DNA of 64,000 nt, from assembly GCA_001768515.1 (NCBI GenBank), contig MEOA01000023.1, forward strand, positions 1 to 64,000, given 5' to 3'. Origin of the DNA: Bacteroidetes bacterium GWE2_42_24. Lineage in GTDB: Bacteria; Bacteroidota; Bacteroidia; Bacteroidales; TTA-H9. Position 1 is the first letter of the stretch; every line of letters starts with the position of its first letter. The notes beneath the pieces are model-generated. The model made no database searches and was not told the DNA's origin. It saw only the letters and a program-made list of their open reading frames with translations. Positions 46,037 through 55,996 of this stretch are shown piece after piece. Position numbers and translations under genes: made by a program.

Positions 46037-46202
46037 CATAAAACAATCAATTACAACTGGTACATTTTCAAAACTATATATTTAAATCGTTTTTACCGTA
46101 ATTAGGGCAATTTTTGCTATTTATCTTTTATTAAAAGATATAAAATATTCTCCAATTATTACTTTATCTCTCTGTTTTTCTGTTTTTTATACATTACAGA
46201 CA

Positions 46203-46602
46203 GCCGCTAAATAACAGCCCAAAGATGCATTCTTTGCTGCGGCTATTACCCAGTACTTTTCATTAAAACAATAACAATCGAGGCATTAACTTCTATCCGG
46301 AAAAGCTAACCCACCTTTCTATTCAAGAAGCAGACTGCGCCGTAGCAATTTTTGACTTTCCTGTTGAAAATCTGATATTCTTTTCTTTTCATATAGGTTA
46401 TACGTAAGTTACATTTCATCCGGGGCTTCTTCATAATGGCTTCGTTATCGTTTCGAAAAAACACGAAGCCAGTTCGAAGCCGCTTCGAAGCGACTTCGAA
46501 CCGACGATATGTTTGACCACTGTATGTCAACAGTTTATCAGTTTTGTGTTTTGTTGTAGAATAATGTGGGTTTTAGGGCGAATTTGAGGTCATAACGACC
46601 CT
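46203..46602. repeat. Dispersed repeat, copy B
   Basis: Same orientation and landmarks as 17074-17485. The most conserved part is 46426-46580 (CTTCTTCATA, TTCGAAGCCGCTTCGAAGCG, TATCAGTTTTGTGTTTTGT, AGAATAATGTGGG). Indels throughout show independent decay. No terminal inverted repeat or target duplication was identified by eye. Confidence 0.65.
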
Positions 46603-47128
46603 GATTTATGCGCATAAAAAATCATCTGTTGCGTCAGCCCCCAAAATATCCGGATAAGCTTATGGATAAAAATATACAGCCCTCTGCAGATGGAAAAAAG
46701 CCCATTACTAAGGAAAAGAAGCTTTGAATTGCAATAGAAGCCTCTAAGAGCAGGATAACTACCAACATCGAAAAGTAAGGTATTTACGCGTCGTCCTATT
46801 ACTCCCGGAAGAAGAAGCCGGAACAAAAGAGGGCTTGAGGGCCTTCAGCACGGAATGACGCCTGAACATCTAAAAAAGATCAGGCATCCCGAAAAGAAAA
46901 ACTCATTGTTAATACAGCTCTTAGCTGAAAAAACCCGGAGGGCAATATCTTGAAAAGGAAATGAATCACCTTATATTTTGTTTTATACACAGCACAAAGG
47001 CGCGTTGTTCATATGATGTTCGGAGAACAACCTAGCGTTATTGTGAAAACTCCTGTCTTAAAGCAGCCCTGGCAATCATGATTTTTCGTAACTCTGTATC
47101 TGAGTTACTGCTAAATCCAAAAACAAAA

Positions 47129-47157
47129 TGCGCACCGGTTTCAGAAACCGGTGCGCA
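47129..47157 (-). terminator. Terminator of the TonB-receptor/lipoprotein locus
   Basis: A perfect 13-bp stem (TGCGCACCGGTTT and its complement) with a 3-base loop. On the minus strand it is followed by TTTGTTTTT, 45 bases after the lipoprotein stop. Confidence 0.88.
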
Positions 47158-47201
47158 CCGACCACTCCGCTCATTGTCATCAGCCGAGCTGGCTTATTTG
47201 A

Positions 47202-48134
47202 TTAATGTAGTGACAGATAAACAGTTCCCGATTGACCATTCTTCACCCAGTCGAGACGGTATTTAGTGGGGCAATCATCACCGGTAACAGGTTGATTATT
47301 GTCGTCGTAGCCATAGGTAATGGTAGCCGATTTATCATCGGCAGGAACCTGATGAATCTTGATACCCGACACCGGACGCCAGTCGCAGAGATCGTTGTGA
47401 ATGATGCTCTGGGTAATCTGGGTGTAGAATTCTTCACCATCGCGATTGGTACCCCAGGCGGCGAGGTTCTCATATCCATTGGCTGTCCCGAATCCATCGA
47501 TGGTAAGGATGAGGTTATCGGGTGTTCCGGTAAACACCCGCTGGCGGGCGAAGTTCCATGTACGTGAGGTGCCGTTATCGAAGGTCGTTACCATTGAACC
47601 ACTGGTGCGATGAACGATGCTGGTGGCTGCACTTCCCAATTGCCAGATGAATCCACCACTGACGTTCTGAAGGGTTTTGTATCCATTCAAAACAATGGTC
47701 TTATTCGTGGAAACCCTGGTAACGGAGTAATTGATAAATTGAACCTTCACGGTAGTACCGGGCATTCCCCAAAATTCTCCAACTTTCCGTTTTGTAATCA
47801 CCTGACCTGTTATGATCTTGTTTCTACGGCAATTCAATCCATCATAGGTAATGTAAAAGGCAATGGTATCGTTGTCCACCACTGCAGAATCGACAGTGGC
47901 ATGACATGGCCACCCGTCAGTTGATTTCAATTGATTGCCACCCATAACGTTGGTCACATCGTTGAGGGCCTCATCGGTCATATTCTCGACATTTTCTTCA
48001 TCGGCAGCCAACTTCTGCATCGAAGAAGTGTCGACCTGCTTACTCTCATCATTATCTTTACTGCATCCGCTAAAGGTAACGGCACCCAAAAACATTGCTA
48101 TGGCAGCATAAGTGAAAATTGATTTCGTTTTCAT
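47202..48134 (-). CDS. Hypothetical lipoprotein
   Basis: 310 residues with lipobox GAVTFSGCSKDND. The Cys is followed by a charged stretch, suggesting surface display. A short helical segment (AADEENVENMTDEALND) is followed by an all-beta domain with no recognised family. Last gene of the sigma/FecR/TonB locus, 94 bases after the DUF4249 gene with no terminator between, so probably co-transcribed. It may be a surface partner of the receptor. Confidence 0.65.
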   Translation of the reverse strand: MKTKSIFTYAAIAMFLGAVTFSGCSKDNDESKQVDTSSMQKLAADEENVENMTDEALNDVTNVMGGNQLKSTDGWPCHATVDSAVVDNDTIAFYITYDGLNCRRNKIITGQVITKRKVGEFWGMPGTTVKVQFINYSVTRVSTNKTIVLNGYKTLQNVSGGFIWQLGSAATSIVHRTSGSMVTTFDNGTSRTWNFARQRVFTGTPDNLILTIDGFGTANGYENLAAWGTNRDGEEFYTQITQSIIHNDLCDWRPVSGIKIHQVPADDKSATITYGYDDNNQPVTGDDCPTKYRLDWVKNGQSGTVYLSLH

Positions 48135-48228
48135 AGTTTACTGATTTTAGAATTAAAATTTTTCGTCTTCTTTATTTTGAATTGCATTCATAAAGATTAC
48201 ACACCGGAATTCAATTACCCTTACAACT

Positions 48229-49080
48229 TCATTGATTTTTTTCAAAATTTGTTGATTTTTCTTCCGGTAAAACGAAAAATGTTCTGGTAACCACACCACA
48301 AGCGCCAAAGAAACCTGCCCCTCCTTCGTTAAGGTTAGTGGGTAGAGAGGCCTGATCGCCATCAAAGAGTCCGCCATTCCATGTTGTGTTGAGAAGCAGA
48401 GCCCTAATGAAGGCAGCATGTTCGTCTGACAGCGAATAGCGTGTTTCCACGACATGCGTTCCGACCGGAAACCACACTGTTTCAGAAGTTGGAGCCAGTA
48501 TCTCATTTACATCGAGTGTAGGTAACGTATAATAATAAACTACGGCTCTGCAATCATCGGGATTCTGATTGCTATAAGCCGGCAGGAAAGACCAGTCAAG
48601 GTTTACTTTATACATTGCTGCCCTGCTTGGATTGTATGGATTTGAAGCCGCCTGAATGTGATAGAGGCCATTGCTGCCCTTTACATAACGCGCCCTGAAA
48701 AATGCCAGTGGATTGGTCAACGTCGATTTAGCCGTGAGTAATTTTCCGGCTGCTCTGATCAACAGGGTGTAGGTTCGCCCTACAACAGGCAAAAACCAGG
48801 CAGGAGAATAATAGTACCCCGAATTGTCAGGCAATTCGGTAAGGTTCCATGTGCTGTCGGCATCATAAATCATCACCACGGCACCTGTAACCGGTACGGG
48901 CGTATCATCCGGATCTGCAACGGGACTGGTAAGCTTCACCAAATGAGCCTTTTGTTCATCAGTTATGATTCCATCAACCACCACGAGATCAGGGGGAATG
49001 CCCTGAGATCCGATATCGGAAGCCTTTTCGCAACCAAACATGAGCAACATCAATCCTGCCAGAAAAGTCGTCTTACGCAT
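48229..49080 (-). CDS. DUF4249-family lipoprotein
   Basis: 283 residues with a signal and lipobox LMLLMFGCEK. The N-terminal LVVVDGIITDEQKAHLVKLTSP and VTGAVVMIYDADSTWNLTE are typical of DUF4249, a family encoded directly downstream of TonB-dependent receptors in Bacteroidota. It overlaps the receptor stop by one base. Probably a periplasmic or surface accessory to the receptor. Ligand unknown. Confidence 0.85.
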   Translation of the reverse strand: MRKTTFLAGLMLLMFGCEKASDIGSQGIPPDLVVVDGIITDEQKAHLVKLTSPVADPDDTPVPVTGAVVMIYDADSTWNLTELPDNSGYYYSPAWFLPVVGRTYTLLIRAAGKLLTAKSTLTNPLAFFRARYVKGSNGLYHIQAASNPYNPSRAAMYKVNLDWSFLPAYSNQNPDDCRAVVYYYTLPTLDVNEILAPTSETVWFPVGTHVVETRYSLSDEHAAFIRALLLNTTWNGGLFDGDQASLPTNLNEGGAGFFGACGVVTRTFFVLPEEKSTNFEKNQ

Positions 49081-51725
49081 CAGAATTTAAATTGATAATT
49101 GATGGATGGAATGATACCTGCAGCAGAGAGGGTGGTCGGGATAATCTCAGTTTTACCACTCAGGTCAGCAGGAACAACAAAATCACCATTGTCGTTCACA
49201 ATCTTATTGTTGTTGATCGAAAACGGATTGTAGCGACCATAAGCATTGTAGACCGACAACATCAGGCTGTGCTGAAACCGGGCCTGGGGTCGGTTAAGCC
49301 TCACTGTTGCCGACAAGTCGAGCCGATGATAATCGGGCATCCGGCTGTTGTTTTTATCACCATATATGGGCACAGTATAGCCACTGTAACTCATATAACC
49401 CAGAGGCGAAGTATAATTACCTCCTGTCATGTAGTACCATGCCCCTGATAAGGTTATCCGGGGAGATAAGGCATACGAAAGACACAGAGTAAGGTTGTGT
49501 GGCCTGTCGTAGAAGGCAGGGTATTCCTTCCCGTCGTTAACCTCTGGAGTAGTTCTGAAAGAGCGTGACCATGTGTAGCTCATCCATCCCGTCAGACGTC
49601 CCGTTATCTTTTGCACCATCATCTCTATTCCATAAGCCCTCCCGGTACCAATCCGAAGTTCGGCTTCAAGGTACTCGTTATAGAGCAGGTTGGCATTATC
49701 GGCATAATCGATCTGTCCGGTAAGATATCGGTAATATACACCTCCTGAGATCACTAACCTACTATTTGCAATACTTTTAGCAAACCCCAGTGCAACCTGA
49801 TCAGCTTTCTGAGGTTGGATATTCGGACCGGCAGGCGCCCAAACTTCCAGCGAAGTAAAGGGAGAAGTGGTATTGGTCAGAACCTGCAAGTACTGCACCG
49901 TTCGTCCATAGCTGAAGGTAAACGACAGTTTAGGGGCAGCATCCCATTTAACCTGCAGGCGTGGTTCGGGCTGTATAAACCATGAATACACCTTGCCGCC
50001 TGCCACTTCGGTTTCATCAATCAATCGGTGGAGTGCATCATAAGTATAATAAGTCGTAGGGCCAACATCATACCAGGCGGACAACCGTATCCCGAGATTT
50101 AACGACCAACTGCCCGAAAGTTGCCAGTCATCGCTAAGGTAAACAGCCAGACTGCGCGAACGGTATTTGGGAATCACGGGAACCCGGTCAGGCACCTCTT
50201 GATCCGAGTACTGAACATTCCCAGGGTTTATATAAAAAATTCCCAGTTCAGCACCGAACTTCAATGTATGCGAAGCGACCGGGTACCAGGTAAAGTCTGT
50301 TTTCGCCATCATGTTGTCAATCGAAGAGTTCCAATAATCATCGAGTTCCTTCGAAATAAGCAACTTATAGTCGTAGCGACTGATATAAAACGTGGTGTTC
50401 GAAAAAAGCTTTTGCCCAAAAATGTGGTTCCAGCGCAGGGCTCCCAATTGATTATTCCAATTGATACCAAAGGTCTTTAAGGAGGAAGAACCATCGCGCG
50501 TAAAGTCATCTCTGCCGGTAAACAGGGTCAGAAACAGTCGGTTGTTTTCGGAGAGTTTGAAATTCAGTTTCGCGTTGATGTCATAGAAATGAAAATCAAA
50601 ATTGGTAAGAGCGCCGTTGTCAGGCTTGATCCAGTTGAGGTTTGAGATTCGTGCAGTCAGGTAGTAAGAACTCTTGTTTTCGAGGATGGGACCTTCGACG
50701 GAGAAATTGGAGGTATAGGGACTGATGTTTCCCGAGAACCCTGTCCGGTAAAGGTTCCCATCTTTGGTCCTGACATGGACGACTGAGGATATCCTGCCGC
50801 CATAGCGGGCGGGAAAATCACCTTTAAAAGCCTCCACATCATTTATGGCATCAGGGGCTATGGCCGTAAAGAAACCAAAGAGGTGGGCCGGATTGTAAAT
50901 GGGAGCTTCATCAATCATCAGCAGATTTTGGTCGGCAGCACCTCCCCGTACATAAAACAAGGTGGAGCCATCACCAAAACTGGCAATACCGGGTAACGTT
51001 GTCAATGACTTCACCATATCTTTTTGTCCGGTAAAGGATGGCAATTGATTGAGCATGACAGGTGTAAGCTTCATCTGACCGGGGTTTTCTCCATTTGGCA
51101 AACCATTTCCCGACTCATCGGTCACCACCACCTGAGCCATTTCGATAGAAAGAGGATTCAGATTTACATTAAACCGGTGGCCGATCCCTGAAGCGACCAG
51201 CCATTTCCTGGGAGCATACCCCATATAGCTGAACACAAGTTCACGGACATCAGGAGGGACGGAAATAGAATAGAAACCATAAGCATTGGTCGCCGTTCCG
51301 ACACTGGTTCCCCTTACCTGAACTGAAGCCCCAATCAATGCTTCCCCACTTATCGAGTCACGGATAAAGCCGCTGATGATAATTTGTTTCTGACTTGATT
51401 CCGGAAACCTTTTCAGTACCAAAATCCCCTGAACAGACGACCATTGAATCTGCAGCGGGATTAACAAGTCGTCAAGCACCTGCCGTAATGGTTGCTCATG
51501 GCAGTTTATACTCACCTTACGACCTGCATCAATTGCATCAGGGTTATACGAAAAGGTGGTGTGTGAAATTGTACCGAGCGAATCGATTGCCCGGGCAAGT
51601 GTAACATTCGGGAGTTGAAGCGTAACCGGTTGCTTGATATTTTGTGCCAGGGCCGATACCGATAATCCCGCAAGCACCGGGATGAAGATTCTGCTCAGAT
51701 ATCTGCACAGCCTTTTTGCAATCAT
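49080..51725 (-). CDS. TonB-dependent receptor with STN and carboxypeptidase-like N-terminal domains
   Basis: 881 residues. Signal peptide, then a secretin/TonB short N-terminal domain (about 35-110, VTLQLPNVTLARAIDSLG), which signals to FecR, then a CarboxypepD_reg-like domain (IISGFIRDSISGEALIGASVQV), the plug (LYVRGGAADQNLLMIDEAPIYNP) and a 22-strand-type barrel ending YQFKF. No SusD partner is present. The STN domain and the adjacent fecR/sigma genes indicate transport-coupled signalling. The substrate is unknown. Confidence 0.92.
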   Translation of the reverse strand: MIAKRLCRYLSRIFIPVLAGLSVSALAQNIKQPVTLQLPNVTLARAIDSLGTISHTTFSYNPDAIDAGRKVSINCHEQPLRQVLDDLLIPLQIQWSSVQGILVLKRFPESSQKQIIISGFIRDSISGEALIGASVQVRGTSVGTATNAYGFYSISVPPDVRELVFSYMGYAPRKWLVASGIGHRFNVNLNPLSIEMAQVVVTDESGNGLPNGENPGQMKLTPVMLNQLPSFTGQKDMVKSLTTLPGIASFGDGSTLFYVRGGAADQNLLMIDEAPIYNPAHLFGFFTAIAPDAINDVEAFKGDFPARYGGRISSVVHVRTKDGNLYRTGFSGNISPYTSNFSVEGPILENKSSYYLTARISNLNWIKPDNGALTNFDFHFYDINAKLNFKLSENNRLFLTLFTGRDDFTRDGSSSLKTFGINWNNQLGALRWNHIFGQKLFSNTTFYISRYDYKLLISKELDDYWNSSIDNMMAKTDFTWYPVASHTLKFGAELGIFYINPGNVQYSDQEVPDRVPVIPKYRSRSLAVYLSDDWQLSGSWSLNLGIRLSAWYDVGPTTYYTYDALHRLIDETEVAGGKVYSWFIQPEPRLQVKWDAAPKLSFTFSYGRTVQYLQVLTNTTSPFTSLEVWAPAGPNIQPQKADQVALGFAKSIANSRLVISGGVYYRYLTGQIDYADNANLLYNEYLEAELRIGTGRAYGIEMMVQKITGRLTGWMSYTWSRSFRTTPEVNDGKEYPAFYDRPHNLTLCLSYALSPRITLSGAWYYMTGGNYTSPLGYMSYSGYTVPIYGDKNNSRMPDYHRLDLSATVRLNRPQARFQHSLMLSVYNAYGRYNPFSINNNKIVNDNGDFVVPADLSGKTEIIPTTLSAAGIIPSINYQFKF

Positions 51726-51728
51726 AGG

Positions 51729-52742
51729 CTACCTGCAACCTTTACCTGACAGGATGATGGTCATTTCATGCCGGCTTACCGTCAGGTCAAGCGTTGAGCT
51801 GATGACCTGAAGGATGGCATCGAGGTTTTGCTGGTCAAAATCGGCCGTGAGACGGCAATTTGCAACAGCCGTGTTATCGAGCACGATGTTTTTCTCAAAA
51901 ACTTTTGAAAGCACAGATGCTACTTCCGACAAGGGCTGATTGGTAAAGGAAATGTGACCAGTTTTCCATGCAAGAAAATTCGCATCCTGATTAGACATCT
52001 TCAACATTTTTCCGGGATTAATACCTGCCCGTTCACCAGGATGGAGAATTAAACGCTCATCAGGGGCAGTCTCACGGAAGATGGCAACCTTACCTTCAGC
52101 CAGAACAACAGTTGCCGTTTGCCCTTCGGTAGTGCTTTCCATATAGAATTTGGTACCGAGTACCAGAAGTCTCAGATCACCCGAATTTACAACAAACGGG
52201 GCGGCACTATCGTGGGCCACTTCAAACCAGGCCTCCCCCGATAGCGCAACATGTCGGTAGTCGCTGGCGAACGTCTCAGGATAAACGATCGCCCCCTTGT
52301 TAAGCACCACAACAGTACTATCAGGCAACAAAATGGACTGACGTGTACCATCGGCGATCACTGTTATCAACTTCGGGCCGGTAGTGATCTGAAACAATAC
52401 AACCGAAGTGATAGCAGCCAATAAAACGATTGCTGCAGCGAGCCAGCGCAGGTGTGATATGGTGAATCCCTGTTTCCCGCGGGAAATATTCAGTTGACTT
52501 TTCCCGGTCATTCTCTTTTGAATGGCTGCCCATTCGTCGTTGAGGTTAACCGATTTCTCAACCGAAACAGCATTACTCATGTTCCAAACAGCGCTCAATT
52601 GCCTGAAATACATCTCATTTTCGGGTGTACTTTTGAGCCAGGAGATGAGTTCATGCATCTCACCCTCGTCGGCTTCTCCCGACAGATACCTGGCAATCAG
52701 GTTCGAGTAATATGTTGATGGTTCATTCATGGCTAACTTCAA
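51729..52742 (-). CDS. FecR-family anti-sigma factor
   Basis: 337 residues. Cytoplasmic N-terminal domain (IARYLSGEADEGEMHELISWL), one membrane helix (about 95-112, LAAAIVLLAAITSVVLF), FecR domain (DGTRQSILLPDSTVVVLNKGA, GEAWFEVAHD) and a C-terminal DUF4974 domain that contacts the receptor STN domain. It holds the ECF sigma factor until the receptor binds ligand. ATG 52730 is an equally likely start. It begins 30 bases after the sigma gene. Confidence 0.9.
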   Translation of the reverse strand: MKLAMNEPSTYYSNLIARYLSGEADEGEMHELISWLKSTPENEMYFRQLSAVWNMSNAVSVEKSVNLNDEWAAIQKRMTGKSQLNISRGKQGFTISHLRWLAAAIVLLAAITSVVLFQITTGPKLITVIADGTRQSILLPDSTVVVLNKGAIVYPETFASDYRHVALSGEAWFEVAHDSAAPFVVNSGDLRLLVLGTKFYMESTTEGQTATVVLAEGKVAIFRETAPDERLILHPGERAGINPGKMLKMSNQDANFLAWKTGHISFTNQPLSEVASVLSKVFEKNIVLDNTAVANCRLTADFDQQNLDAILQVISSTLDLTVSRHEMTIILSGKGCR

Positions 52743-52772
52743 TCTAATTTACACGCCTTTGGTCGTTTACCC

Positions 52773-53303
52773 TTACAAAGTTTTAAAAATAGTTTTCAGC
52801 GCTACCCAAACAAGCCCAACCACCGGGATGTAGGCGGCGAGCCGGATCCGTAAATGGTTCAGGGCTCTTGACATCTGCGTTTCAACTGTCTTTACTGAAA
52901 GGCCGAGTTGAATCGCGATCTGTTGGTATCTCATATTCTGGAAACGGCTCAGTTCAAATACCTCACGACATCTTACGGGCAGTTCACCGATGGCTGTCTT
53001 TATCTGAAGTTCGAGCTGAGCCACCTCAAGGTGGTCGGATGGAATAATGCCTGTCTCATCATTCAGCAAGCCCTCAAAATCGATCAATTCACGGTTGTAT
53101 TTTTTCTCATCGCGCAGATAATTCAGGCACTTGTTGCGGACGGTTGTAGTCAGGTATGCAGCAACCTCACGTCCGGTATCAACAGTTGCACGTTTCTCCC
53201 ACAATCCGATAAAAGCATCCTGAACGATGGCCTGCGCGGTTTCCAAATCCCTGACAAACCTCATGGCATAGCTAACCAATGGTTTAAACCGGCTGCGAAA
53301 CAA
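52773..53303 (-). CDS. ECF-type RNA polymerase sigma factor
   Basis: 176 residues from TTG 53303. Region 2 shows LVSYAMRFVRDLETAQAIVQDAFIGLWEKR. Region 4 has LSVKTVETQMSRALNHLRIRL. First gene of the signalling locus; it probably directs transcription of the receptor operon. The frame continues upstream without ATG, GTG or TTG as LTGQVFEDLF, which belongs to region 2 of the family. The true start is likely upstream, perhaps CTG 53357, or a base is missing in the assembly. Confidence 0.88.
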   Translation of the reverse strand: MFRSRFKPLVSYAMRFVRDLETAQAIVQDAFIGLWEKRATVDTGREVAAYLTTTVRNKCLNYLRDEKKYNRELIDFEGLLNDETGIIPSDHLEVAQLELQIKTAIGELPVRCREVFELSRFQNMRYQQIAIQLGLSVKTVETQMSRALNHLRIRLAAYIPVVGLVWVALKTIFKTL

Positions 53304-53378
53304 GTCTTCGAAGACCTGCCCGGTCAGGGGTCCGTTATTTTTCCTGTCGTCGTTCAGTGATCAGTATATTTGAATCGG

Positions 53379-53386
53379 TAAAGATA
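53379..53386 (-). promoter_or_regulatory. Possible -7 element of the sigma operon
   Basis: The minus strand reads TATCTTTA, one mismatch to TAnnTTTG, 21 bases before CTG 53357. The match is weak. Confidence 0.35.
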
Positions 53387-53408
53387 ATGATCGTTATGAT
53401 AAAGCAAT

Positions 53409-54017
53409 TCACCCGTGCCTTTTCTCGGTGTCGCGCTTTAATTCTTCTACCCAGCCGGGAAGAGTCTCTGCCGGCAGGAATCCATCCATACGGTTAAGCA
53501 ACCTGTAAGGATCATCATCAACCAACAGGCTGTCACGATGCTCAGGTCTGACAAATCCCTGCGCGGTAACATGATCCAGAAAAGCACTCAACTGATCATA
53601 AAAGCCATCGGCATTAAGCAGGGCTACCGGTTTTCTGACAATTCCAAGCTGATTCCAGGTAAGAGCCTCAAATAATTCATCGAGGGTTCCAATGCCACCA
53701 GGCATGGCAATAAAGCCATCAGCCAATTGACCCATTACCCGCTTGCGCTCTTCCATGCTATCGACCAGTATCAGTTCAGTAATGCCTTCGTGAAGTATCT
53801 CGCGACCTGCCAGGACGTGAGGCATAACTCCCGTAACATGGCCACCGCCCTTCATCACCGTATCAGCTATCACACGCATCAACCCGATATTTGAACCTCC
53901 GTAAATCAACTCATAGCCACCAGCCACCAGTGCTTCACCCAACCTCATGGCCTCTTTCAGATAAACATCACCGGCACCTAACGCAGAGCCACAAAAAACA
54001 CAAACTTTTTTAATCAT
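53409..54017 (-). CDS. LOG-family (TIGR00730) Rossmann-fold protein
   Basis: 202 residues. The signature PGGIGTLDELFEALTWNQLG (about 104-123) and CVFCGSALG at the N terminus identify the lysine-decarboxylase-like / cytokinin riboside 5'-monophosphate phosphoribohydrolase family. Despite old names, these hydrolyse nucleoside monophosphates to base and ribose 5-phosphate. Probably a nucleotide-salvage or housekeeping role. It follows pepF across a terminator. Confidence 0.88.
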   Translation of the reverse strand: MIKKVCVFCGSALGAGDVYLKEAMRLGEALVAGGYELIYGGSNIGLMRVIADTVMKGGGHVTGVMPHVLAGREILHEGITELILVDSMEERKRVMGQLADGFIAMPGGIGTLDELFEALTWNQLGIVRKPVALLNADGFYDQLSAFLDHVTAQGFVRPEHRDSLLVDDDPYRLLNRMDGFLPAETLPGWVEELKRDTEKRHG

Positions 54018-54035
54018 TGCATTGGTATAACAAAA

Positions 54036-54071
54036 GCCCGGAGATTCTGGATTATACCAAAGCCTCCGGGC
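54036..54071 (-). terminator. Terminator of pepF
   Basis: An 8-bp stem GCCCGGAG/CTCCGGGC with a 20-base loop. It is followed on the minus strand by TTTTGTTATA, 10 bases after the pepF stop. Confidence 0.72.
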
Positions 54072-54081
54072 CTGAAAAGAC

Positions 54082-55977
54082 TTATATTTTACCGGCAGCT
54101 TTCAATTCCGCTTCAAGCTGATCCAATAAACGATTGAGACGAGTCACCACTGATTTGATCACTTCCGGATTTGTCATATCGACACCGGCTTTTTTCAATT
54201 GCTCGATGGGATGATCATTACCACCTGATTTCAACAGGGTGAGATATTTTTGAAGGGCTTCTTCCTTCTCTTTTGCTGTACCGCTGGTTATCTTCTGCTC
54301 CAGATGGGCTGCAGCAGCATAGCTTGTAGCATATTGATAAACATAGTACTTCATCTGGTAAAAGTGCATCACCTGAGCCCATACCAGGTCGCGGTATGGA
54401 TTGTCGGCTACAACATCACCATAATATGATTTGGAAATACCTGCCGAAATCGCTTTAAGCGTACCGGCGTTTAACCCCTCTCCCTTTTCTACCATCGTAC
54501 GTGCCTGATATTCGAAATCGGCGAACTGGCTCTGGCGGTAAAATGAACCGATAAGCTGTACGATAGATTGCTCGAGCAGGTTGATTTTCTCTTCACGATT
54601 GGTTGTTTTATTCATCAGATAGTCAGCCAGCAGGTCTTCGTTGAAGTTGGAGGCTACTTCAGCTACGAATGACGAATAAGCGGCATTGCTGAAGGGTTGG
54701 TTTTCGTGTGACAGGGTAGTGTGCATCGAATGACCCAGTTCATGGGCAAGGGTCGATACATGATCAAGTGTTTCGTTATAATTCATTAGGATGAAAGGAT
54801 GAACGCCATAAACGCCCATCGAATAGGCACCCTGTTCTTTGCCTTCGCCTTCATACACATCAATCCAGCCGTTGGCCATCGCCTTTTCAAGCTTTGCACC
54901 GTATTCTTTACCAAGGGGTTTCAGGGCCTCTTTGATGATGTTGCGTGCCTCATCATAACTATATTTCTTTTCGAACGAAGAAAGATTCAGCGCATTATCC
55001 CATGACTGAAGGGTATCAACCTTCAGTACCTTTTTCCGAAGCTCATAGTAACGCAACAGAGGAGCGGTATTTTCGCGGGCAGTATTGATAAGATTCAGGT
55101 ATACATCGGTAGGGATGTCATCGGGATCAAGGCTTGCCTGAAGAAAACTTTCATAGTTGCGGGCCTGTGCACCAGCCCAATCGCCCTGAAAAACACCGTT
55201 AAGGATTGCAGCAAAAGTATTCAGGTTAGCCATATAGACACCATTATAGCGTTCGTAAGCATTCCTGCGGTCTTCACGGTTTTTGTTAAACTGCGTGATT
55301 TGATGGTAGGTTCCGGGGGTAAGTTTTACAGTTGAACCATCAGAAAGGGTGATATCCGGGAACTTTATATCTGAAGTTGCCAATTCAGTATAAATATTGG
55401 AAGGAGCCCCGGTTGCCAGTCCAAAGTATGATAGCAGTTTTTCCTGATCACTGCTCAGCACATGTTTCTGAGTACGGTAAAGTTCGGTAAGACCAAAACG
55501 ATAAGGGGCATAAGCTTTATTGCTATCGATCCATTTCATCACCGTAGATTCGGGAATGGTCACCATTTCAGGCGTGACCCATGAGGTGGCTGTGCCAAGC
55601 TGCTGAAAAAATCCGAGTACTTGCATGAAATAGCTGTTGGTCTCCTGATTACGTGAATCGACCGAACGGCTAAGAGTGGGATAACAATAGAGTTTATAGG
55701 ACAATTTATTAATCTCTTCATTGATCTGAAGCGACCTGAGCAGGTTGTCGCTACTCTGACCCAGCTTGCCCTGAAGGGTCTGAATCTCATCGGCCAGTGT
55801 AGTCACCTTCTGTAAATCAGCCTTCCATGCGTCCCATGAAGGATAAATATCCGCCAGATTCCATTTCATCTCAGCAGGAGCATCCGCACGGTTGGGGCTT
55901 TGCCCGAAACATGTTGGCGCGGCAAACGAGGTAGTTAATAGTAAACTCATTAAAATGTTCTGAATTTTAATTGTCAT
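54082..55977 (-). CDS. pepF: Oligoendopeptidase F (M3 family), exported
   Basis: 631 residues from ATG 55977. Signal peptide (ILMSLLLTTSFAAPTCFGQ), oligopeptidase F N-terminal domain (MKWNLADIYPSWDAW) and the zinc site HEXXH in LAHELGHSMH (about 412-416), with a downstream Glu in SSFVAEVASNFNE. Cleaves peptides of 7-17 residues. The signal peptide suggests a periplasmic version. ATG 56028 is rejected because it falls inside the upstream gene and precedes the signal peptide. Confidence 0.92.
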   Translation of the reverse strand: MTIKIQNILMSLLLTTSFAAPTCFGQSPNRADAPAEMKWNLADIYPSWDAWKADLQKVTTLADEIQTLQGKLGQSSDNLLRSLQINEEINKLSYKLYCYPTLSRSVDSRNQETNSYFMQVLGFFQQLGTATSWVTPEMVTIPESTVMKWIDSNKAYAPYRFGLTELYRTQKHVLSSDQEKLLSYFGLATGAPSNIYTELATSDIKFPDITLSDGSTVKLTPGTYHQITQFNKNREDRRNAYERYNGVYMANLNTFAAILNGVFQGDWAGAQARNYESFLQASLDPDDIPTDVYLNLINTARENTAPLLRYYELRKKVLKVDTLQSWDNALNLSSFEKKYSYDEARNIIKEALKPLGKEYGAKLEKAMANGWIDVYEGEGKEQGAYSMGVYGVHPFILMNYNETLDHVSTLAHELGHSMHTTLSHENQPFSNAAYSSFVAEVASNFNEDLLADYLMNKTTNREEKINLLEQSIVQLIGSFYRQSQFADFEYQARTMVEKGEGLNAGTLKAISAGISKSYYGDVVADNPYRDLVWAQVMHFYQMKYYVYQYATSYAAAAHLEQKITSGTAKEKEEALQKYLTLLKSGGNDHPIEQLKKAGVDMTNPEVIKSVVTRLNRLLDQLEAELKAAGKI

Positions 55978-55996
55978 TGCTAATTGAGTATTTGAT

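Larger units (their letters stand above)
45766..47128. other. Gene-free spacer of about 1.4 kb
   Basis: Holds three REP-like units (45920-46036), copy B of the dispersed repeat (46203-46602), and a plus-strand remnant around 46640-46975 whose last frame ends in KNSLLIQLLAEKTRRAIS before a stop. The remnant could be transposase debris, but no family can be named. Confidence 0.55.

Noticed and set aside
49080-51725. SusC/SusD polysaccharide utilization locus
   Set aside because: No SusD-like gene or glycoside hydrolase nearby; the STN domain and DUF4249 partner indicate a different type of TonB receptor system.
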